DNA from: Acanthaster planci | Lineage: Eukaryota; Echinodermata; Asteroidea; Valvatida; Acanthasteridae | Reading direction: 5' to 3' | DNA: 41,932 nt | Assembly (NCBI RefSeq): GCF_001949145.1 | Contig: NW_019091375.1 | Coordinates: 881,130 to 923,061 of the forward strand | In this document: in pieces, positions 1 to 8,613 of the stretch | Position numbering within the stretch: the stretch's first letter is position 1 | Layout of the letters: every line of letters starts with the position of its first letter | The notes under the pieces: model-generated | Databases searched by the model: none | Told to the model about the DNA's origin: nothing | What the model saw: only the letters and a program-made list of their open reading frames with translations | Position numbers and translations under genes: made by a program

Positions 1-2838
1 TGGCAGTCTGAAGTGCAAAACGCCGAGCTGCGCACACCAGGAAAAAAAGTTCTCTGCTTTTACCCGAGCCCCATCGAGACTTCCTCCAACCACTGTCACT
101 CATACATCACGTCTAGAATTTCGTAAGTCAGCGGTGGTGGTGAACGGTCCCACAACTATTAGGGGAATAGCCGGGGATACGCTTACACACCACGCATTGT
201 GCCCTTATTGTCGGCGCATTACTGCACGGCTTTCAGAAAAGATACTTTTGTATTTCTTTCCTTCGACTGAAGGAAGCAGGAAAATTGCTAAATCTTATTT
301 TTTTCCTTTTTTTTGGGTCAATTTAGCACTGTTTTTTTTTTATACCGCGGCCTCAAAATATGCAGCTTTCCCTGCACTAGAAAAGTCTTTAAGTAAACAT
401 GTCTTCAACCTTTGCGCCCAATGCAAGCACAATACTCACTCCCTTGGGAGGCGACTGATTGTTGCACTTGATCTTTCCTGACTTGACGGGGCCTCTCGAG
501 GGGTTTTTCCGCCTCGTGGAGCTTGAGTCCACGACGCCCGCTGAAGTCATGCCGGCCAATCGCCGGCCCGGGACGGGGCCGCAAGCGAGTTTGAAACACG
601 GTGTAACCTGCTTGTCCCGGACATTGAATGGGTGACCCGCCTTGGCCGAGGGCCGTTCTGTTACGGAGATTATCGCTTGCTAATCCAAGTCAATCACTTA
701 GTACCCACAACCCAGGGCATGCAATCACCCTTCGAGGAACTTTCTCCTTTTCTCAGGGGTTGTTCTGCACATGCACTCTCCGACACTTACAACCAACGAC
801 GTGAACCCACAATTACCTCAGAACAGTGCTCACAACGTTCCCTTCGATCAATCCCGTTCACAAGTCGGCTATACTCAAGAAGCCTTTTGGAGTTAAATTT
901 GAATTACATCTGGTACAATGGGTTCTTGAAATCCAAGTGAACATAACAGTTTGAATTAACTTGTTACGTTCATGCGCAATCAGATAACACAGTGTACCAG
1001 ATTTTATTTAAATTAACTTGCACAAGGCTTTTCGAAAAGCTGGCGAGGTCACCACTTTTTTCTTTTAGTTTGGGAACCTAAGCATAAAATGAAAGCAAAT
1101 TGACATGAAAGTTCACTGCACTTAATAGCACTTAAGATTTAAAATTATTTTAAATTTGTGATTGATATATATAAACGATTCAATCAAAATTTGGAAACAT
1201 AAAAAGAAACTAGGCACGGAACTTAACTCAAAAAAGTCTGGCTCCACCCGGGTTGAATAATTGAAGTGGGTAAAAAGATTCAGTAAACATGATCAAAAAC
1301 AGCCTTCATATGAAATAAGGTCTATTCACAAAAGCTCCGCCCTCGCAGACACAAGGACGAAACTAGAACCTTTTTTTTGGGGGGGGGGACATTTAGACAT
1401 TTTGTCCCATGTAACCTTCTATGGTCTTTCTAAGGCATGAAGGTACATTTTAGGGTATTTATATGCTTTTTAAAGGAAACAAATGAAACGAGATCATAAA
1501 TCGCCTTTCCCTCATTTATCCTGTTATTTTGTCGGGGGAGGGGGTGGCGGGCATGGCCCGTTGTCCCAAGCCACTGCCCAGACCGCTCATGCGTAGGTCT
1601 AAATGGTATCCCCGGTATGGTGTGATTCTATTCCCATGGGGAACATTTAAGATGGAATTTGTTTTCAAGGCTTCTCTCCTTTAATTTCCATTTCTTCCCC
1701 AACTTTTGTTGAGGTTTTAACAAATAACGTAAGACACATTTTCGATCAAACATCGATCAAGCACATACACTTTTTAGCATTTTATTGTCAATGTTTGAGC
1801 ACAAATATGAGTCCCTGGTCAAGACGTGGCCCGGCTAGTTGTGGTTCGTGCGTTTCAGCTATTTTCGTCTTATGAGCGCCCTCTCGCGTATCAACAACAC
1901 AACAACGTCTTGACCAAGACTAGATTAACCATTATAGTTGCAATAGATTTTTACCTTTTTCTCCTGATATTGGCAGAATAATTCCTGTAAGCAACTCATG
2001 CTAATCAGTTATCTTGAAAGGCTACACTTGGGCTGTTTCTCCCAATAAAGCAAACATGGAAGGAGAAAGAAATTATTTTTGCAAAATGCGTTTCCCAAAG
2101 ACGTACACATGTCCTTTCAGTGGATTATGAGAGCGGAAAATGAGGGCGCCGTTTCATTTAGTTACCCTCCCATTATTAATTTTTGAAGCATCGACGGTGC
2201 CCGAATCACTTGGTCGCGGCTTGAAATTACACACATCCCTATGGGAAGTAGCTACAGCCACGACCATAGGGGTGCAGTCCATTAGGCCTAATGCATGCCC
2301 CGTTGAAAACAGTGTAAAATCAGCACTGTTCGGGGCCCAATAACATGCACGCCAACACCCCTAAGACTTCTGAAACACAGATTAGATTATCGTGTGGTCC
2401 CTAATTTTTCAATTTCTTTTCAATTTTTGGTGGGCTAACCAATTATAGTTTTAATAATTCTCACACAACAAAATCGCCCCCCCCCGAAAGTGAATTTTCC
2501 GAAGTCTGAAGCCATTTTTTAAGTGCCAACCCTCTACTAGATATCAACCCCTGACGTCATGAAAAATGTCAGTCTTACACAGCTCGAGAACGCACTAAAT
2601 GAAAAATCAACTTACTTTTGAATTTCTAACATCTTTGCCTCTAAACTTCTGACGATAGCAAGCTAATTATGCATTACAAATCAATCATCAACTTGGAAGC
2701 TTAAAGACAACTGGAATCACAGTAAATGTTGGGATAATTTCTAATCTTAACTTTTAAATCCGAGTGTCGAAGCTGCAGTTTGGCCCGGTAACGTGCAATG
2801 GCTAATCCGGTTGATGAAAGTAATATGGTGATCGATCA
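1..2838. other. Stretch with no supported gene
   Basis: No conserved protein, RNA gene or exon with good splice borders was recognised on either strand. Bases 480-620 are GC-rich. A G-run lies near 1379-1388. A 12-bp inverted word (TGGTCAAGACGT near 1815 and its complement near 1905) encloses about 75 bases and may be a small foldback relic. Short ORFs at 134-481, 632-940 and 2140-2343 show no recognisable motif and no splice context. Confidence 0.5.
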
Positions 2839-3504
2839 TCAGGCTCCTGAGAAGTGCTTATTTCCAGGGGCTGACTGACATAGTTTTTTCGGTGGCTTTC
2901 GAGTGATGTTTATCCCTGCTGAGTCCTCACGAATACGACTGTTGCTGTTCGATCCCTGGAAGCGAGCAACAGGTAGGGGTGGCATTTGTCCCTCCCTCGC
3001 GGTGGCATTGACGGCAGTAGGCTCGCTAGCGCAGACCGGCAAGGCGTCGATGGAGGCAAAGTCGACTTTCACGGGGAGCCCGAAGCACTGCTGCTTGATG
3101 TCGATGCCCGGGCAGTCCCACGACCCACCGAAGATTAACATGTCGTTGGTGTTGAGCCGTGTCACGCACTGCACTGTCAAGTTGTAGACCCAGAAGTACT
3201 TGCTGCTGGTGTCCAGGGACACGTTCAATCGGTAGTCGGGGACCAGCAGCCGGTTGAAATCGGCCAGGATCATATCGGCCACGTCAAATCTGAAAACCCG
3301 CTTTATGACCTGTATGTCAGTGGGCTTGCAGGTCCGGTTGGCCAACGTCACGTTGAAGACCGTGGACAAGGTCAACGACTGACCCTCCTGGGCGATTGCC
3401 GGGTAGAACTGAGTCACTACGGGCACTCTCACCGGCTCGGTCGACTGACAACTCACGAAGAGCGCTAGCATCATGGGACAAAACGCGACAAGGCTCCAGA
3501 TCAT
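2839..3504 (-). CDS. Putative secreted protein, 221 aa, family not recognised
   Basis: A single open exon with protein-like composition. I chose the ATG at 3504: its context (AAGATGA) is strong and it begins a typical signal peptide (MIWSLVAFCPMMLALFVSC). An in-frame ATG at 3561 would add 19 residues that also look hydrophobic, but its context is weak (T at -3), and TTTCTCCAG at about 3532-3540 could be a splice acceptor, which would put the upstream stretch in an intron. The mature part has paired-looking cysteines (including NRTC, VQCV, WDCPG, QQCFG, PVCAS) and five N-glycosylation sequons (NVT, NRT, NVS, NLT and later NAT/NIT), fitting an extracellular or cell-surface protein. The last 60 residues are polar and low in structure. 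I do not recognise the family. No polyadenylation signal was found close downstream. It could be one exon of a larger gene. Confidence 0.55.
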   Translation of the reverse strand: MIWSLVAFCPMMLALFVSCQSTEPVRVPVVTQFYPAIAQEGQSLTLSTVFNVTLANRTCKPTDIQVIKRVFRFDVADMILADFNRLLVPDYRLNVSLDTSSKYFWVYNLTVQCVTRLNTNDMLIFGGSWDCPGIDIKQQCFGLPVKVDFASIDALPVCASEPTAVNATAREGQMPPLPVARFQGSNSNSRIREDSAGINITRKPPKKLCQSAPGNKHFSGA

Positions 3505-3561
3505 CTTTGCATGCACAACTTCAGCTGGAGAAACAAGCAAAAGAACGAAATTCAAGATCAT

Positions 3562-4025
3562 TAATTTAACTTTAAATTGAAGCGAAGACTGCTGTGCAAA
3601 CGCTGATACGAAGCTCCATACTGCAGCAAAATCGCTTGGAATTTGTTAATCTTCAGATAAGCTAGAACATGAATATATTGCCTTTGCCAGTTTTAAAGTT
3701 CAAATTTACATAAAACACGTGATGTAGACTTACGTATACACTTATCAAGCTTCGACTTTGGTATTCCAAAGTTTACTAATGTGTGTGTTTGTTTCATAGC
3801 ACAATTCCGACTGCCGGGGGTTATCAATTCTGAATGAAGTCGAGTATGGTACCCATGATATGTACGACATGTAAAGCATAACCCTATTGGCCTCCTTGCA
3901 GAGTATTCTGCGCGTCGCGTACTACTCCATTTAGACAAGACGTGACACGTTCTATCTTGATTACCCTCAAGTATAAGAAATCTGCAACTTTTGGCGATAA
4001 CAGCCTCGAAAAAAAGGTGTGTATA
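3562..4025. other. Intergenic, nothing recognised
   Basis: Upstream flank of the secreted-protein ORF. A 117-residue minus-strand ORF at 3693-4046 has no recognisable motif and runs into a repeat, so it is not called. Confidence 0.4.
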
Positions 4026-4412
4026 GGTCTGCTCTTTTAATGCCACTGTCGTGGTTTTCCTACAAGTGGCTTCTTACACTACGGTTGGCTGTCGGTATTG
4101 AAAGTCAAAGAATAACACACAATTAAGTGCTCAAAATCCCACGTAGTTACCACCAAAGATGATATAGCACCGATGGGTAATTCAGCCATAAATGTGTTAT
4201 CACATAGGCGCCATTCGAGTGTGAACGGTATTGTGTGTGCGTGCCTCTCGAAGCGCCTGCGCATTGACAGGCACTGCGCAGGCGTAGTCCAACCAGAATG
4301 GCGCCCACGTGATAACAACGTGTTACTCGTATTCATGGTGAAGTTCCCCATCTTGCGCCGCTACCCGGCGCTATATGATCTTTGATTATCAGAACAATAA
4401 TAATACACGTGG
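4026..4412 (+). repeat. Dispersed repeat, copy 1, interrupted by a MITE
   Basis: Bases 4026-4153 and 4385-4412 together align with 6402-6546: shared blocks include GCTCTTTT, CGTG..TTTTCCTA, GGTTG.C.GTCGGTA, AGTGCT.AAAATCC and ATCAGAAC followed by AATAATACACGT. The two halves here are separated by the palindromic element at 4154-4384, which copy 2 lacks. Confidence 0.6.
4154..4384. mobile_element. MITE-like palindromic element (about 231 bp)
   Basis: The ends are inverted copies: CAAAGATGATATAGCACCG at the left and, read from the right on the other strand, CAAAGATCATATAGCGCCG. The similarity continues inward (GTTATCAC.T.GGCGCCATTC on both arms) for roughly 100 bases per arm with small gaps. 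Because of this symmetry the two strands encode nearly the same short peptide, a sign of a palindrome and not of two genes. No transposase is present, so it would be a non-autonomous element. The target duplication is unclear; TTA occurs on both flanks. Confidence 0.65.
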
Positions 4413-6401
4413 TCCTACTACGAATGAACGGCCACTTCGCCCTTAACCAGATCGTCGATTCCTATTCCCCCCATTCAACTTCGTTCGCCGCACCAAAATC
4501 GTTCATTTTTTTTTCTTTTAGCTTTTAAATAACAGAAGCATAGGGCCTATGCAACAAATACAAATGTCGACAGTTTGAGTACCGGGCTAAATCAGACGTT
4601 CCGCTTCAAACAACTTGCAAAGGCAAATATGTTGTCACCACAACTGAGCTGAAAGCCGGAATTTTCAAAAACTGTACATGTAATATTGGTATTTTTGAAT
4701 TCAGCAGAAAGACAGCTTTCCGATCGTTTCCACGTAGAACACTTGTGGTAAAGGTAGGGGCCTATAAGGTGACAATATGGCATTATTCTGGCAGCTTTGC
4801 GTCTATGTTCCCGACATTGTTTCAACATTTCAGACCAGGCAAGAATAATGCTATCGTCAAAATTGCTGAGAAAATGACATTTTCAAATATGTGATTCTGC
4901 GAAATACTTGGAATTTATTAGGAGACGGGTCAGGCCTACTCTTTCCAAATACTAAAAAACCCCAAACTGACCTCCACTTCAATATGACTTTGAACCCTCA
5001 AAATAGGAAAGAACAGGATGCGCCTTTACTCCCATTTTGTTGTGACAGGTCATGATGATCAGTGTATATTTTACTAGACAGCCTATTTTGAGTCGACGGT
5101 GGTGCGCCAAAGCGGGAAATCGCCCGTCACATATTGTTTTAGTTACGTCACGAGGCACCGGGCCATCACGTCAGACCTTCCGGTGCCCAACAGCCCTGTT
5201 AACTGAGTTTTTTGACCGGGACGGTACGTCCATCCCAAGGGATCGACTCCAGCTGCTCAGAGACTTTCTGGTACGTGCCGTCCGCCGTCACACCTCGAGG
5301 AAGAGGGCACCCTCACCTTCGTCGGTGGAGCGTGACGTCACATATATCCATTGCTAAGACCATTGCGCTCTCTATTGGTCCAGCATGGCGCTAGTGATCT
5401 CTGCTCCATTTGCTGTGCGTAGCAGCTCTTCATTCTCGGGCCGTCGAACGAGGGCTGAGGGAAAACCCAACACCTTTTGCCATGTACATAAAGTTTCGCG
5501 TACCCTGCAGGCACGCCAATTGTGAACTTTTAACCCTCCCTTAAATCCGTGCAGAAGTCGAGACCAGCCGTTTACAATGCACGAAACACAACATGTACAA
5601 ACATTTGCACCCAAGACATTCCACAAATGCGTCGTCTGGCAGAGACCACGGAGAATTAGAAGATCCATTCCATATGAATTGCATGCAACGCAATAAACTC
5701 TTGAAAACAATTCATTTTCAGAAACATTTTTCTGCAATGTTGTCATACACTGAATAACACAGAGGTAGGCCTATAATACATAAGGTATTACCGTACCTTT
5801 TAACCAAAAAAACTGCACATGCTCATTTCTTACCTCTTTAATTTAGCATAAAACAGAAATTTAAGTTTCATTACTGCAATACTTGATTTCTCTTGAGCTT
5901 TAAATACTAGTTAAAAAAAAAACGACAGCCAACTTGATGATTACAACCAATTTGAAACAAGAAATGGTACGATAGTTTCGGCTGAAGAAACTATGTACAT
6001 GACTATTGATGACAAAATGTTACCAGATAATTTGAATTACGCTTTATCGCGTAGACATCCACATGATAAGTTGCATTTGGCAGTACAGCGACTCGCACAT
6101 GCAGAGAACCATAACTACGACACCCTGTTTTATGGGAGATAAACGGACTTGGACCTGAGAGGTAAACAACGGAATCTTCAGCACTGGTTAAGTTCGAGCG
6201 ACAAAAACTGTAGAATTCGACCAACGTCGCCCGAAGGATAAACGTTTCACACAATCTTGCCGACTACTTGGAACCAGTTGGTCAGTAACGGCCGAAGTCA
6301 TCTATCAGTGCGGAGGGAACCAGTCACATGACTACAACTGTTCCAGGTACAAGATAAAGAGATGTCAGTGACCAAGAACCCCTCCCGAGTTGCAACCAGC
6401 A
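4413..6401. other. Intergenic with a GC-rich, CRE-containing patch
   Basis: No gene recognised. Bases 5090-5360 are more GC-rich than their surroundings, with a plus-strand ORF (5052-5357) and a TGACGTCA palindrome at about 5333-5340 just before CATATAT. This could be a promoter or an exon of an unrecognised gene. A 124-residue minus-strand ORF at 5372-5746 has many cysteines but no known motif. The rest is AT-rich. Confidence 0.35.
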
Positions 6402-6546
6402 AGGTGTGCTCTTTTGACGTCACAATCGTGTTTTTCCTAAAATTTGCTGCAAAAACTTTGGTTGACCGTCGGTACAAAAAGTAAGAAAATTCAGAAAGTG
6501 CTAAAAATCCACGCAGCTATCAGAACACTAGATAATAATACACGTA
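6402..6546 (+). repeat. Dispersed repeat, copy 2 (uninterrupted)
   Basis: Diverged relative of the repeat at 4026-4412. It runs through the insertion point without the palindrome (CGCAGCTATCAGAACAC), so it behaves as an empty-site paralogue for the element at 4154-4384. Confidence 0.55.
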
Positions 6547-7122
6547 CCTCTAAATACTTAATGAAAGTACAACCCCGGTTTAAAATCTGAGAAAAATGTC
6601 CAGTTGAACGAACTGGAAGTAAAAACTAGCCAGAAGGTGACAAATGTATTTGTGCACGATATAGTCGCCAATACAAGTGGTAGGCAAAACGTCTACAGTC
6701 GGACTACATGACACGCTTGGACTTGCCCTAATTGTGACGTGCCCCCCCCCCACAGATTAACATAAGTTTCCTTTGGACGGCAGGTTGCTTCACGCGCGAA
6801 GTAGGTCTAGTCACTTCCAACTTTCTCTGAAACGGCGGCACACACACAGAGTACCTTCCTTTAACCCTTGGTATTGTTTCAACCACTAAGCTATAGCACC
6901 TTTAACCAAGAATGTCAGGCATACACAAAGACACTTTGAACGGAGGCTGAAAGTTTGGATATAGGTCTATCGAAACCAACACAGACTTCAACTACATGTT
7001 ATGAACTTTATGGAGAATGTGGTACATTTTCAGTGCGTCAGCTTGAGCCGGTGAAATTTTTCACGAACACTTTTCCTTTACAGCTGTTTTCTTCATTATT
7101 TCCTCAATTTACATTTGGGCGT

Positions 7123-7227
7123 CCATGGCACACTATGGTACCTCCATGGCACACTATGGTACCTCCATGGCATACTATGGTACCTCCATGGCACACTATG
7201 GTACCTCCATGGCACACTATGGTACCT
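7123..7227 (+). repeat. Perfect-phase 21-bp tandem repeat, five copies
   Basis: Five head-to-tail units, each beginning CCATGGCACACTATGG and ending TACCT. They are identical except for one C-to-T change in copy 3. The period is a multiple of three, so an ORF crosses it and reads the heptad PWHTMVP five times. Each unit carries CCATGG and GGTACC palindromes. The near identity suggests recent expansion. Confidence 0.85.
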
Positions 7228-7400
7228 CCATTTTTGCGAGCCCTCCTTTTCTGTGTACATTGTAGGTCCCACACACGTAAGCCAGGCCATCGATACTGTC
7301 CTGGAGAAGCTTTCCGCTGTAGCCATCTTGCGGGGCAGTTCTGTCGTTCCACAGGGCAACTTCCCTTGAGCATACCCTGTGAAACAAAAGGACTAGCCTG

Positions 7401-7430
7401 GAAGATGGCCGCCATGAAAACCCTATATAA
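7401..7430 (+). promoter_or_regulatory. Possible core promoter (YY1-like site plus TATA box)
   Basis: GAAGATGGCCGCCATG resembles a YY1 binding site and is followed eight bases later by CTATATAAGC. A second, inverted GCCATCTTG lies near 7322. No convincing gene follows on the plus strand, so this is only a motif match. Confidence 0.2.
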
Positions 7431-8320
7431 GCTAGACCCGACTGTGCTGCCGGGCTTATGGGTACTGTCGGGCTTATGGGTACTGTCAAAGATAAGCAAC
7501 TGCTACGTTATGTGGCTGGCAGTACCTGTCTTTCATTACGGCAAGATTTACTCACTGGCGGATCCATGAGAGGACCGACGGAGGCCACGCCGCCTCAGAC
7601 AAAATTTCTTTCTTTTCGTTTTTGAAACATGACCAAAAACATCAAGTTGGATTGTTTTATCTCCCCAAACTCTTACAGTGTTGAAAAACCCACAATTTAG
7701 CCTATCCCTCCTCGGCACCGCCCTTAAAGGTTACATCAACAAATTCGACCCCCACCCCTACGAAAGAACCTCGACCCCCAATAATTTCGCACTGGATGTG
7801 GCGCCTGTAGAGTGTATTACCTACTCACTTAACGCACAGAGACAAAACAGAGTCAAATCAAGCTCAACAATTCGACCTTTGCAGAGTATACCAAGAAATC
7901 TACGCCACACAATAAACTGTTTAAAAGCTTTAATACTCGAAAACCAGTTTTTAAAAACGAAGCGCGGAGTTAAAAAGGCAGACATGGGACATATGCTACT
8001 TCAGAGCCGGGCGTGCACTTATTTGGATGGGCCTGCGTTGCGTGATGTCGAAGCAATAGATGCCGAGATTAACAGAGATTTGTAGGCATACGAGGATGGC
8101 GTAGCGGACTAGATCTGCCATGCAGTAGATCTGAAATGAGAAGAACAAAAAGTCCGAGTTTAATTGAGGGGAACAATGGGTCTACACGTTGCTCATGCTG
8201 GACTCTGACTCAAAATGAGACAAAATGAGCATTGAGCGATATTCTGCCGATTCCAATAAATGTGACAGATCAAACCTACGAACAAAGAGATATGCGATAT
8301 TTGGAATTGATGAAGCTCGG

Positions 8321-8326
8321 TTTATT
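8321..8326 (-). promoter_or_regulatory. Polyadenylation signal of the phosphotransferase gene
   Basis: AATAAA on the minus strand, about 60 bases after the stop codon at 8386-8388. Its position suits a short 3' UTR. Confidence 0.55.
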
Positions 8327-8385
8327 TTGCATATAATCAAAATTATTGGTGCAATAAAACAATGCCAAACCCATCTTGGCAAGTT

Positions 8386-8613
8386 TCACAATACTATGCA
8401 TGGCTTCATTTGTATGGACGTGTTACATGAGTACTGCAGCATAAATGGTATGAGTGACGGAGGCAACAAAAGGAAAACATCTCCAACCAGGGCAATCCAC
8501 AATAGAAGGTGCTCAGGAAGGGGCGTGTCAAAATACTGGTTGAGGAAGAGGAGTCCCGGCCCGATGAAAACAGTGTCTAGCAGGTCCATGGCACTTTTGG
8601 TCATATGAGCAAC
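8386..8613 (-). CDS. CEPT1: CEPT exon 7 (residues 341-415), with unusual C-terminus
   Basis: Acceptor TCTCTCTCCGCAG. Begins [20 protein letters not shown] and stays conserved to LLLWIALV. After that the frame reads [16 protein letters not shown] and ends in a Cys-containing tail, unlike the usual ..DLxRYxxSVxxQIA.. tail. A shift of one base near the TTTTCCTTTTG tract (about 8475-8487) would give [15 protein letters not shown] and a stop, which is somewhat closer to the family pattern, so either real divergence or an indel is possible. Confidence 0.85.
   Translation of the reverse strand, partial: VAHMTKSAMDLLDTVFIGPGLLFLNQYFDTPLPEHLLLWIALVGDVFLLLPPSLIPFMLQYSCNTSIQMKPCIVL

Larger units (their letters stand above)
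6547..8320. other. Intergenic between repeat and phosphotransferase 3' end
   Basis: Contains the 21-bp tandem repeat (7123-7227), a TATA-like site (7424-7430) and an 18-bp direct duplication (7451-7468 and 7469-7486). Plus-strand ORFs at 6955-7569 (204 codons, through the repeat) and 7678-8085 (about 135 codons) have no recognisable domain. The second has a plausible protein-like composition but no good ATG near its start, so neither is called as a gene. Confidence 0.35.

Noticed and set aside
4079-4385. Two similar ORFs on opposite strands
   Set aside because: They are mirror readings of the palindromic element at 4154-4384.
5052-5357. Plus-strand ORF with TEFFDRDGTSIPRDRLQLL
   Set aside because: The composition looks protein-like, but I could not tie it to a family, nor find splice partners or a clear start; left as an unassigned GC-rich patch.
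8225-8608. Plus-strand ORF of 127 codons
   Set aside because: It is antisense to CEPT exon 7.
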